Under the pieces are notes generated by a model. It saw only the letters and a program-made list of their open reading frames with translations. It searched no databases and was not told the DNA's origin. Below are positions 46,259 to 57,894 of a stretch of 64,000 bases of DNA, one piece after another. Numbering within the stretch: position 1 is the stretch's first letter; every line of letters starts with the position of its first letter. This DNA comes from Typha latifolia (taxonomy: Eukaryota; Streptophyta; Magnoliopsida; Poales; Typhaceae). The position numbers and the translations under genes were made by a program. Location of the stretch: NCBI GenBank assembly GCA_019914945.1, contig CM034103.1:12958001-13022000 (forward strand), read 5' to 3'.

Positions 46259-49200
46259 TTAATTCTGCTGCTTCTGTACATAATACATCATGTAGACTTG
46301 TGAAGCTCTTACCGCTCGTTCAGTTACTTGTGTAATCCAAGCATCATCGCACTTGTACCAGTGGTCTCTAAGTCGAAGATAGGTCACGTAATGCCCCGAT
46401 TCCAATGTCCCGATGTGTGTGACCACAGCAAAGACCTCGAATTCTGAACATAACTCACTCGATATGTCCAACTCATCGCCCTCGAAAGCAAAGATCCTGT
46501 TGCCAAATCTGTTCCTTATGATAGATGACGACAGATAAGGCGTCATGTCCAGCGAGAACGGGAACTGCAAGTATTCATCGATCTTCTTCGATGTTTTTCG
46601 AATCAATGAGTGTTCAAATCTTTTGATGTGGAAGCAAAGTACCAAAGGCAGCCTTCGGATGGACATCTGCTTCACTGAGTTTTGCCGCACTTGACAGTGT
46701 TGACAGTACAGCTTCTGATCAGGACCCAACTTCTCAGGCCTTGTGAAAAGGTCAAGACATCCCATAAGAGTGGAGATTCTTGAATTATCATTAGCTTTCA
46801 TGCCCTTCCGTGGTTCCAAGTTGAGAGACAGATCAACACAAGGATCGTAAGTGGTAGAAGTATATCCACAGACGGCGCAAGTAACATCCGACCTCAAGAC
46901 CCCAGAGAACACTGTGTGAGCAATACAATGGCAATCTCCAGATCCTGCTGTGATGATAAATTCTTTTTAGTTGCTCAAACTTAGGGGTCAACAGCTAATT
47001 TTAAATAAATTATACTTTTGAAATATGATCACTTGATCCAGAGATTCTATTATTATAGAAACATTTATGAAGCAAGCACCTTTATGTAGGAAGTTAGATT
47101 GCTCCTTTTCATGAATCCTGTCAAGCATTGAGATGAAGAACTCGTGAGCATCCTGCTGCTCATAACTGGCAAGATTTGATGAATACTGCCACCAACTGCA
47201 AAGAGAAAAATTATTCTAAACCTTCAAGCTTTCATTACTAAATAAAGCACAAAGTTATTGCCCAAACACACTTTCCAGCAACACAAGTGTCAACTGGTTG
47301 ACAAAGCATAGAATCTGCACAGATAGTTACCAACTTCCTATGATAACCACAGAAAGAATTTGGAACACTGTGTAACAACAATTGAGATTTAATTTTGCGA
47401 AATTTGTAAGTCGTATATATATGGGAATAAATTGAGCAGTATTCCATGACTCCTACATTGGAAGAAATATTTTTACAATTCAAAGGTCATGAACTGTCCT
47501 TAAAGGAAATATACAAAACACACAATGACTAAAAATAACTAAAATGTGAAGGATGCATACCATACGACTCAGAAGCAGAAATTTGAACAACAGGGAAATA
47601 AAATTATGTTTTTTAGGTAATCTCTTTGGTATTAAGGGAGATTCTAATCTGCCCTTATGGATAAGAAGTCTCATTTGGACATGCCCGTTTTAGAATGCTA
47701 AGGCATAAGACTCAGTTGAGTGGAATGAAATATCTACCTGGAAAGGTATAATTGGAAAGCGCAAGCACCAATCAGTAGGAAAGTGTGTTATCTTAGCTAT
47801 CCTAGCAAACCATCTTTCACCACAACCAATGGAAGGTATCGGAATTTCATTTTGCTCCCATTTCTTTTCCCATAAACTTCAATTCATATCTATTTGCCGT
47901 ATCTTTTCCAATCCTCTGGGCTCCTGTGAAGTGTAACTCCTCGGTTCAAAGACCATTCTACTATACAAGCCACTAAAAGGCCTGCCAAGCATCTAAATTT
48001 CTCTCGGCTAAATAACAGTCCGCTAGCATGACATGGAAAAAGCCTTGGATGATGGTAGCAAAGGTTTTCCATCACGGAAAAGATAAAAAGATTAGGACAA
48101 AAACTAGATCTCGTGAATCCTTACCAGATTTATCAGCTTCATCATTTTTGTGCTTCAAAATAGTAAGAGCTGATTCTAATGTTCATGAATTTGCATCAAC
48201 CAAGAAGATTAGAACCTGAAAATCCCAAACAAAAAAGAAAAGGGAAAAAGGGAAGAAAGGAAAGAGAATATATATAAGAATGAGGTATTGGTTAGAACAA
48301 CATCACTTGACAACATTAATACTACACATAAGGATTTAGCAGGTAAGGAGTTTTGAGATCTAACGAACCTTCTAATGCCAGAGTGAATATCCCATTAGTA
48401 TGTCGTGTTTATAAGCAAACTCGTGGAGAAATCCTTTATATAGTCGATATTTTTCACATGATTCTGTATCGAGAACTACATATATTAGAAATAGTCTTAT
48501 CAACCGATTAGCAGAACTAATGAAGCGAGCTTGTAGACAGAAGAGAGTGAATGGTGCCTTATCTAGTTACTAGTTTTCACAGTAATTTTAGGAAAATGCT
48601 GAAATGGAAAGAACTAAGCAATCTATAAAGCCACAAAGACATTGCTAGATTACATCTTATAGCATCTCTTTAGCACATAAAATAAACGACTAATTCTTCC
48701 CAAGAAAGAATACCAACTAAATACAATCTCAAGATACTCACTCTGACAACCTATTAACCATCAAAGACCACCAAGTCCAACAATTGATGATATACCTGTA
48801 CAAGAACTGTGCTGGGCTATAGGGCACCGGATCGCCGGAAAACGCCTCCGAGAACACACTGTCAACATCACACACAAAGCACGCCAATTCACCGGTTGGC
48901 ACAGGTCTCCTCCTCCTCCTTATCCGCTTCTGCTGACATACCTGCCGGTCGTGGCGATCGTTCAAGAAGTAATTCCTGAAAGGCGGGGCGTGGAGCAACG
49001 CCTGCAGAATAGAGTTCATGAAGCAAGTATTCCCCAAATTGTTTAATCCCCTCAATCCCCATGGCCGACCGGATGACGAATTCTTGCCCGCCCGGCCTGC
49101 CCCGGGAACAAGAACCAACTCCCGCAACACCTCCTCCTTCCCATGCGCCGTCGCCGCCCGCCGTTTCCGCCCGCGACCGGGATCTCTACTCTTGGGCAGC

Positions 49201-49583
49201 TCCATGATCTGCTTCACCATCACCGCGGTATCGAACTCGGGATCATACACCTGGTCGGCGCAGGCACAGCAGAACAACTCGGCCCGGTCAATGTCGACGG
49301 CGATCTCGTGGCCAGGGTTTGACCCCCAATGGACTTCGGTGTGGTCGGAGCACCAAACGGAGGAGCAGATCAGGCAGAGGTAAAGGCGGCGGCGGCGAAG
49401 GGAGCAGAAATCGCATCTGGGCATCGAGGATTGGAGTCTCCCAAGTGCAATCCGCCCATTTGGGGTGGTCCTGAGGCGGGTTTGGAGGGATTTATAGCCT
49501 CCAAAGCCGTGAGCTTTCTTGTACTCAGTGAGGTGGGAGCAGGGCTCCGGATTGGTGAAGGAGGGATTCATCGCAGAACCCAT
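46259..49583 (-). CDS. UBP22: Ubiquitin-specific protease 22 (SAGA deubiquitinase)
   Basis: Three exons: 49583-48796, 47195-47080 and 46947-46259, all GT-AG and in frame, giving 530 residues. An N-terminal ZnF-UBP domain (about residues 13-115) has the Cys/His ligands CSH, CDFC, CLIC, CSDH and CCAC. The USP catalytic core follows: Cys box GLNNLGNTCFMNS with nucleophile C187, QQDAHEFF, zinc-ribbon CAVC and CQHC pairs, His box LESGHYVTYLR with H487, and CDDAW at 501-505. A ZnF-UBP plus USP of this length matches Arabidopsis UBP22/yeast Ubp8, the catalytic subunit of the SAGA deubiquitinating module that removes ubiquitin from histone H2B in the nucleus. An in-frame upstream ATG would add 70 residues lacking family features; MGSAM at 49583 was chosen. 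Intron 1 is 1.6 kb. Confidence 0.95.
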
Positions 49584-51270
49584 CTTAGGATAGGATTGCG
49601 GACTGAAGCTGATGAATTCAGGTAAAACGAACAAGTAGAGATCGCAAAGTTGGAAGAAGGGGTGACAAAGATCGGAGCTTTTCTTTCTTGACTTGTTCGT
49701 TTTGAGGATTTGGAAGTGGGATGTGGAGGTGTCGAGAGGATTTGAGGAGATGGGTCTCGGATTTCTCGAGTCGGCGGAGCGATCTGGCGACAAAAGATAG
49801 GATCTTTAGCACTGGAGATCGACTTCTTTAATACTAGAGAAGAGACGAAGAGAGAGAAAGAGAAGCTCTGTGATGACCGACTCTAAATGACTCGTGTTGG
49901 ATGTCCATCCGTGAGCTGGTGCGTTTAATAACTAGATGGTTCCTAAATAATAATTGTAAACTATTTCACATAGACATAGTTTCCTATTTTTGGGATTGAA
50001 AAAAAAAAAAAACTTTAGACTCTATTGTGATTATTCTCCCTCTGGTAATATAAATATATAAAATCCCTCTTAAGTGCAAAGATGATGACAACATCTATAC
50101 ATTTTCGCATTAATTTTTGCCTCAAGTTCTCAGCTCTTTTCCGACAATCATTCACCATCCATCACGAGCCCACAATCTCCTCTCTTATCTTGTTTTATAA
50201 TGATCTACCAAGACGTGAAGGAATGTGAGTTAGGTGCATATAAACACTTCAATAATTTATTCTTATTCTTCAATAGTTTTCTTTTTATGAGTGAATTAAA
50301 TTCTTTGATCTTTTTGTAGTGTGTAAACTACTTTCACAGTTAGAGTTCACTTTGACGACTATGATGAGGAAAATCTTTAAGAAAGCAATTCCTCTTCCTT
50401 ATGCTCAAAGCCACAAATTACAACAGGGCTGCACTTTTCAATTTAATGCCAGTCTTTCATCAGTGGTTTAGATCTTACCATTTAATGAAGTTTGCACAAA
50501 GTAACCAGCACTGCGTAATGAGAGAGATCATGGTGTTCTTTTCCTTGCCATTGAAGGAAGGTTTTCGGGCATGCCTTGACTAAGTATGATGAGAAATGAT
50601 TCTTGGACAAGGCCAATACATTCGTTTCCTGGTAAAACTTCATGATGTGATTAAAACTTAGTCTCAGTGGGTGAGATGATTATGTTACACCCTCTTCCTG
50701 CTTATAGTTGCTGAGCATGTCATAGTTGTCATGTGCCAAGAGAATAGAATATTATCAGCATCCAAGAAAATGGTTTCAGATTGAAGGCTGAGAGAGTCTT
50801 ATGCCAACTTGCCAAGGCATCAGACCTATCTAAACAATAACAACCAACATTAATATACTTGAAGACTGGCATGTTATACTTTGGACTACCTCCATTGTTT
50901 CTGATGAACAATCCCTGGGTCTTGAAAGGAATAGTACGAAGCATCAATGGTTTACATTGTCATCTTTTCCGACAGTGTGCCATCTAGGGTTTGCTCGACT
51001 ACAAAGAGTAATAAACTAGATCTGCTTCAATTCCACTTCTTTGAGTTGGCACATTGATGAGGGAAGATTCATATGCATCTAATACAGTCGTTATGATCCG
51101 CTGAAAAACAGAGTTGCTTGTTCTAGTGAGTAATACTATATCTAAACACCGCTGTTGCATGTTCAATTAACCTTATAGATGTGATGAGCTCTCAAAAGAC
51201 TCAAAATAGTTAAAAGAGGGGAAAGAGCAAACAACTGACATTATTCAAAAAACAAGCAGGGGATTTCCTT
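49584..51270. other. UBP22 promoter and Rossmann-gene 3' flank
   Basis: The first 300 bp is purine/pyrimidine-rich leader and promoter of UBP22. The rest is AT-rich and holds no recognisable exon or repeat. Confidence 0.5.
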
Positions 51271-53259
51271 TCAAATGCTCTTCAGCTCCTTGAGCCAAGC
51301 TGTGTGAAGTGGGCATGGATCTGGTTTTCCTTCTGCAAGTGCCTTCTCTGTCAGTGAATAAAACCAACCATTCCTCCACTTGAACTGTTCAATTCAATAG
51401 GTAAGATTGGGAGGTTAGAGATCATTAGTTAGATGTGCTATGAGGTATTATGAAGTCAGTGTATACTTGCCTCTTTTACAGCAGTTGGGAAATGTGAAAC
51501 AGCCCTAGAATAAGCACATAGTCTTTCTTCTATGCCTTCATCAAATTGAATTCCTTTTGCTCCAGCTGCAGCTGACGCTAACTCTGCAATTAGACTGGCA
51601 ACCTGCGAGAGCAGATAATCTGAATAGCATCCCAGCATTTGAGACAGGACCTTTGGAAGACCATACCATATGAAGTACACTTATTCACTTTATACTTCAG
51701 CAAAAGTGCTTTTTCAGAAGCTAAATTCACAGGAATGATGCGTAAAACCTCACAAAGGTGATTGCATGTAATGGCATTATGATTGTGTAATGGGAGATAG
51801 AGTTCTAATAAGGGAAATTTGGGTGCAAACATGCATAATAAATAGCTTATTGGCAATAACAATTTTCTACCTCATTCCTCACTTGAAACAATTGACTCTA
51901 TACAAGATAAAGATGATTAATTATTTTCATTCTCCTGGCTTCATTATAAGATAACCAGTAGAACATGTGAATAACTCAGTTTCAAATCAGCAAAAGCAAT
52001 CAAGAAATCAGAAACTAACATTGAGGGCATGAAGTGACAACAAATAAGCTTGAAACTGAAACTTCATGTAGTTCTGTGCATGTCTTTCCTGCTCAATGAA
52101 TTGTTCAACGAAGTGACAATTCTATTGACTAAAAACGCTCATCAACTCTCTTTTTCAGTGAATATCTTCTCAATGTACTTACTTTTTGCAATATTTGTCA
52201 AGCGAAGGTAGTGTTAAAGCACATATTCTAATCCCTCATTTAGTGAAGATCACTGAAGTTTGAGAACCACCAATAGAAAATTACACTAATGCAACATCAC
52301 AACACATCAGAGGAGAGAAAACAATCACCTCGGATCGATATTCCTTCTCCACAGCACCAACAGTAGCCCCCGGATGACGAGCTCCGACGAGCATGAATGC
52401 TGCAATCCATATTAATTTTTCTAGCATTTGTTTCTGAAATGCTTCCTTCTCAAGTACCTGAGCCAACCATTGTACATATGCATATCATTCTCATATCATA
52501 AACCAGATACTACTTCTATGTTTGCCCAACAAACAACATTTTCTCTATAGATCGTTTTAAGATTACTTAATCTAGAGCCACATATGCTATAACTCACTAT
52601 TAAAAAAAAATTAAAAAAAATCTCATCTTGAGATCAAATACCTTGCAGGAAAGGTTAGCATTTTGCAGCCGGGCAGCGACCGCCGGCGCCCACTTGCCAA
52701 ACGCTGCTGTCAACCCTTCGGGATTGGTGTCGGTCTTCCCGTCCACCGGTGGCTCCCCAAGTTTTGACACAGCAAAATAAGCCAACACCTGGTCGGCATC
52801 ACCCAAACCCTTGCTCTCCAACCACGGCTCGAGCATCCCGTTCTGGAAGAACACCAAATCTGCTCCAACGTCAGAATCAAAGTTCTAGCTCTAATATTTC
52901 ACATGAAAAGGAACTACAGTTTAAGGGTTGGATTCGGTACCGTTCCAGTGAGAAGGAGGAGTGGCCTCTAGGACGGCGTCGAGGTCGTCGTTCCGGGTGC
53001 AGACGAGGATAGGGCCAGCGAAGTCGGCCGGAACCGGTTGCCCGCGGCCGACGAGGAGGTCGCGGCCATCGCCCATCGATTGCAGAGCCCGCCCGACCCT
53101 CCCGCCGCCTACGATCACCGCCGGGACCACCGCATGGTCGGAGCTGGACATGGAAGCGGAGGCGCGAACCCGGACCCTAACCTTGAGGAGAGAGGAGGGA
53201 AGGCGGAGGAGGGATAACGATGACGGAAAGATGCTAACGGCGGCGACAGCGGAGGTCAT
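51271..53259 (-). CDS. Plastid-targeted Rossmann-fold protein, function unknown
   Basis: Five exons: 53259-52941, 52859-52642, 52457-52329, 51602-51471 and 51384-51271, all in frame, giving 303 residues. The first about 35 residues are Ser/Arg-rich without acidic residues, like a chloroplast transit peptide. A nucleotide-binding motif follows (AVIVGGGRVGRALQSMG, about 47-63), then ILVCTRNDDLDAVL and DLVFFQNGMLEPWL. The C-terminal part is mostly helical: FQKQMLEKLIWIAAFMLVG, LIAELASAAAG, HFPTAVKEFKWRNGWFY and CPLHTAWLKEL. The layout resembles ketopantoate reductase/6-phosphogluconate dehydrogenase-like two-domain NAD(P) proteins. Close homologues should exist in plants and cyanobacteria, but I know no assigned reaction. 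Intron 4 uses a GC donor (AAAGAG then GCAAGT), required to keep the conserved VKEFKWRNG junction. A second ATG at residue 37 could give a cytosolic form. Confidence 0.85.
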
Positions 53260-54260
53260 AGTGATGGTGAGCGATTGGAGGCATGACGGCGTTATGGAAG
53301 TGATCTAATGTTGGTTGCTGCCGTTAAATTTGAGCCACCCGTTTCTCCCGGGAGATTATCTCATATCTGCACTGGAATCTACTGAGCCAGACTTGGGTCT
53401 GGGATTAGGAAGTTAATCACACTATCTTTATTACATTCAAACTCTAGGGTTTGGATAACCAATACTGATGTGTGGATTAGGGTCACTTTGGTTCAAGAAT
53501 ATCTTAGGAATAGCCATATTAAATCTCCAGAATTAAGCTAGGAGAGTAGCAAACATTCTTTCTTTAATGGTTTAATTTAGAGTATATAAGATACCAGTCT
53601 AAATAAATTAGAAAAGAAAGAAATCATTTTTAAAACTTTTTTACTTTTTGATATTTAATTATAAAAAATAAATTAAAGAAGTGACCTCCTCCTATGACTA
53701 CTAGAAGCAATTTTTTTTTACTTCAACTTCATTTTTTAAAAGAAAAGAGTCATTTTCTTTGTTACTTTATTAAACTCCTTTTTAGCTTTCAAATTCATTA
53801 AATATGTTTGAGAAGTTAATGGACTGAGATGATATAGTAGACTTTTGAAACTTATGCACAAGTTCAAGTGGAGTGCTTTTCTCTAATAATCGATATTAGA
53901 TTGATTGAAAGGTGAAAAAGAATAAAGACGTGGAAAAAATTATTCCTTCTTTCTAGAAGTGATTGCATCTGTGAGTGGCTCAAACCCTTGACTATCGATG
54001 CACAAAGTAGCTAAGCAAAATATGTAGGCCTCCAAGTAACATGCGAAAAGAGAATAGAAGATATAGGGTCAATTTTCCACTACAAATTACCAAGTTTTGA
54101 TAATAAATAACATTTGTTAGTGTCCACAGCAAAGCTCACAGCTAATATGACATTTTTAACGCAGCTGTTGCACAAAACATCTTTCTATACGACAGGATCG
54201 GAAAAAAAAAGAATATTGGGTATAAATGTCGACAAACAACATCCTTTGGCAAGTTTCCAG
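53260..54260. other. Spacer between the Rossmann gene and the small membrane gene
   Basis: AT-rich DNA. It includes the Rossmann-gene promoter on its left and the neighbour's 3' UTR on its right. No other feature seen. Confidence 0.5.
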
Positions 54261-54548
54261 CTAGAAGAACTTCATTTTCCCCTTGCTTAAAGAAGATTTT
54301 GCCTCACAAATAGCTCTCTGAGCTCCTGAAAGTCCCGTGCATTGACCTGTTGTCCCTAGAGTAACTGCAAAGTACAGATAGACGGTGCACAGGAAAGCTA
54401 ACAATGCCAGCATCGTCAGAAGGAAGCGATGCCGCTCAAGGAGAGTCGACCAGCTGCCTAACTCATCGCGACCTGATTGCTTCTTGGACGATGATAAAGA
54501 GGATGCATTTTGCGATCTCCTTCGAGGAGATAATACATCAAGACTCAT
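54261..54548 (-). CDS. Small single-pass membrane protein, unknown
   Basis: A 95-codon frame. The N terminus is basic and Ser-rich (SPRRRSQNASSLSSSKK), followed by ELGSWSTLLERHRFLL, one strong membrane helix (LTMLALLAFLCTVYLYFAVTL, about 43-65) and a short tail with two cysteines (GQCTGLSGAQRAICEAK) ending KMKFF. The topology suggests a type II protein with a cytosolic basic head. A 3' splice site (TTGGTACAG) lies about 45 bp upstream of the ATG, so the 5' UTR is probably interrupted by an intron; GC-richer DNA at about 55900-56150 may be the first non-coding exon. I do not recognise a named family, but composition and intron placement argue for a real gene. Confidence 0.7.
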   Translation of the reverse strand: MSLDVLSPRRRSQNASSLSSSKKQSGRDELGSWSTLLERHRFLLTMLALLAFLCTVYLYFAVTLGTTGQCTGLSGAQRAICEAKSSLSKGKMKFF

Positions 54549-56384
54549 GGTTGCTTGTCTGCTTGATCCTCTAATCTGACCACTTTATGTCCTGTACCAA
54601 CAATAAACCAGCTCACAAGATCATTATATGAACCAAAAGCATATAAGAGGAAGATATACTAGCATGTCTTTCAGAAAGTTTTCAAGTCCCTACAATCCTC
54701 TTTGTCATTCATTATACAATAATCAATATCAGTCTGTTCTGAGTCCTTATCGTAGGAACTTCAATGAAACACCAGACCTTCACGTTTCTGAAAGAGTTCA
54801 AGTGCCAGGTAAAGTAGCATTATTTTCTCAAATTTTGTATCAAAGCTTTTGAGTATATATTAGAGTTCCTTTCCCTGAAGAAAATCTTTCGCCAATTTAA
54901 TTCCCGCCGCAGAAGAAAGTCACAAAATCCTACGCAGAAATGTGGACGCAATTGCTGGTGGAAGCGACAACACTTCGGAACTTACAAATCAAGATCAAGA
55001 AGCAAAAAAGAAGAGAAGCATGTGCGACCCAAAATATTTATCTACTATAGCCCTTGACAGTGGTAAAATATCTATAAAAAGAACATAACATAACAATCAT
55101 CCTTCATCATAATTACTATTGCAAAAAAATTTGACGTTAACAAAAGCAATATGGAATCTATGTAACTAACATTCAGTAAAAAAGTTTCTGCACCATACTG
55201 GACCTGTAATGTGGCTGAAGTCTATATGTAATTTTAACACAAGAATAGGTGTAATGACCACAATATTGCCTTTGATAAACTAGTAAATATCGTTGATCTA
55301 GCTTAACTATCAGCTAATAATAGGCTCCTCCGAGACAACATTTTACCGGTCTGAACTATAGTTACTTCTCTACCTGACTACTCTTTTCATTGATATCTAG
55401 TATATGGTGCATAAAGTAGATTTCACATAATATCCATAGATAAGCAAGACTATAAGCAGTCAAAAGGCTTCTTACTATTCCAAATGATACAATTGTTAAC
55501 AGGAACGACATTAAAAACAAGCATAAGAAAAATGCCTCCAAATAAACTTACTCTTTTGGTTTAGATAGGGTTATCCAAGAAATTATCAGCAGCAAAGACA
55601 TACAGGAATCATAGAAAAGAAAATGTGCACTCTTTTCCCCCTCAATTGCACTCGTCCCCCAAAATTACAGTTTTTGCAGGATAATAGAAGCTGAAAAGCG
55701 CACAGATCTGACAAAATAATGAAAATTTCTACCAAATATTCTCAGATCCAACATCGAGCGCACGTAACAATCCAAGAAATCACAAGGAAATCTCAAGCTA
55801 TTAGCTACAATCCCGGAATCAGGGAAAGAAACAGCAGGATTGGATCAGAAACGGAGGCAAGTAAAAGAATCAAACTCCTAGTATGCAGTGAGAGATTCAA
55901 ACCTAGAAAATGCCGCGCGACCGTGAAGAGAACGAAGGAGGTATTCTTCGACGCTGCCGTGTCGTTGCCGGGAGAGGAAACGATGCAAATCACAATCGCA
56001 ACAGAGAAAGACAGCAAAAGAGATCGGAAAAGGAAACAATCCACTAGTAGTTTACCGGAAACGTACGCTTTAACCCAGATGATGCGCTGGATCCCACCGT
56101 GGACTTGGAAGGGAAAAGCCGCAATTATAGCGCGAAATCGCGTTTAGGAGTTAAAATAATGCTTCACTCGTCGCTCAGTTCCGTTGAAGAATTAAAGGGA
56201 GTCTTATCTTATCGAATTAGGGAATCCCTTATTTACAGCTTATAAGTAGTATTACTAATAGCATGGATACCAGAACCTTATTCTTGTTCTCTCATTTTAA
56301 CTTAGAATTGAGATAATGGAAATGACCATCAACCCTGGCATTGGAATCAAATACATAAAATATAACTCTCATCTAATTAATGAA

Positions 56385-56387
56385 TAT

Positions 56388-56422
<35 letters not shown>

Positions 56423-56426
56423 TTTT
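56385..56426. repeat. (ATTT)n microsatellite
   Basis: About ten tandem copies of ATTT/TTTA. Confidence 0.9.
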
Positions 56427-56689
56427 GGAGTGGGTACATCCCTCACTCATGGTGTTAATGATAAATATCAAATGAATTAACAAATGAAAGGTTACCGTGT
56501 CACAAGAAATAGATAAAAAGAAGTTATAAATATAAAATTAAACGACAACTTAGAGAGTCTAAATATAATTATCCTAAAATAAAATGATAGAACATTGGTT
56601 ATGGGTTTTTTTTTCGTTTCTTTTTCTTGAGAAGAACGGGTAATACGACATGGCAGTGCTCAAACTATTAACAATATCTTTTGCCAATG

Positions 56690-56835
56690 GGATCATGGTT
56701 GGATGGTTAAAATGGCTGTGTTATATGAGCACTCTAGAGTTCAAGTCCCAGCAATACCTGTATAACTAGGACACCACCTCACAGCACTATGGCATAAAGT
56801 TAATTCTCAACAAAAATGTAAAAACCCAAAGCCTA
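56690..56835 (+). mobile_element. tRNA-derived SINE
   Basis: An RNA polymerase III A box TGGTTAAAATG (56704-56714) and a B box GTTCAAGTC (56739-56747) both fit the consensus exactly, 24 bp apart, followed by an unrelated A-rich tail region. The sequence cannot form a complete tRNA, so this is a SINE head and not a tRNA gene. Right end and target duplication are uncertain. Confidence 0.55.
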
Positions 56836-57894
56836 GTGAGTGCTTTGCCATCCACTGCAGGTTAATAGTTCATCAGACAGAAGAAAAGACAAGCGAGATG
56901 ATCAAAAGAGCAACACAGTTAATCAGAGTTGATCATAACCTGAAGAACAAATGGTATTGCAGTCTAATACCACAACTTTAAAGGCAAATAATGGACTGCA
57001 ACAACTCATAGCGTGGCAGAGTTTCTGCAAAATTCTATTCCTATAGAAACTTGAATTCAGATCATTGAGTTCTCTGGATAAGGAGAAGCTTGCTTTCAAC
57101 ATTCATAAAGCTCAGATGCATCGAAACGTGTATAATTTTGTCGGGTAAATGCACTGGACAAAGTGCATAGCTATGCAATGATCTTAAGCCAATTGCATAA
57201 AGAATCCACCACAAAAGTATGGACTTCCAAAAGAATAGTAAAGATTATGTCATCGTGTCATCTCTCCATCATAATCGATTCAGATGAGAACTAACGGGGA
57301 ATTTAACCCCAATAATCAAATAAAAATAACAGGCTCATCTGACCATCAGAATGAATGAATGGACCATCCTCAGCTCTGAAGTTCCTATTTTAAAGTTAGA
57401 TCAACTTCGTCAATTGTTCCTCAGCCTGCTGAAAACCATATTGTGTTAGTAAAAACACAAACTCTTTATGTTCAGTCAGATGAAAACATGATCTTACTTC
57501 GGATTATAAATTCAAATGGGACAAAGTGGCTAGTGCAGTGGGATTGAATAGATAGGGTTTATTTTGAAACATAATAATTGTCTGGGGAAAAGATTTGAAA
57601 TCCACATGTGATAGGAATGGTCAAGCAAGAATAACAATATGAAAGTAACTAAATGGTGTGCAGATTCTGAATCAGATGTCACTATATTCCTCATTAGTTC
57701 AATTTAAAGAACTAATTGCTTGAGACTATGACATCTTTAATATCCAAAAGTTGTAACTTCTTTGAATTTCACTAGTGCATCGCGGAAAGATAAAGAACTC
57801 CATGATATGCATAAGGGGACCAAACAAAACAAACTAAACTACTCAATGAATCATGAGCAGAGGTGCTCACTTGATAGGGAACAGTTGGATATCT

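Larger units (their letters stand above)
54549..57894. other. 5' UTR intron/promoter of the small membrane gene; RAD23 3' flank
   Basis: Mostly non-coding. About 54594-56150 probably contains the non-coding first exon(s) and intron(s) of the gene at 54261. A moderately GC-rich patch at 55900-56150 has possible donors (CTAG then GTTTGA near 55900; TCCG then GTAAAC near 56055). Further right are an ATTT microsatellite and a SINE. The last few hundred bases are expected to be RAD23 3' UTR. Confidence 0.45.

Noticed and set aside
49584..49793. A 70-residue N-terminal extension of UBP22 from an upstream in-frame ATG
   Set aside because: The extension lacks family similarity and the MGSAM start sits just before the conserved ZnF-UBP; it is probably 5' UTR.
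56700..56760. A tRNA gene
   Set aside because: Pol III boxes are present, but the sequence cannot fold into a cloverleaf with an acceptor stem; interpreted as a SINE head.
57370..57440. Minus-strand stretch reading QQAEEQLTKLI and a stop, resembling a terminal exon
   Set aside because: RAD23 already ends in a complete UBA2 and GDED stop at 57895; the stretch is short, lacks a supporting acceptor and fits 3' UTR. An alternative last exon is not excluded.
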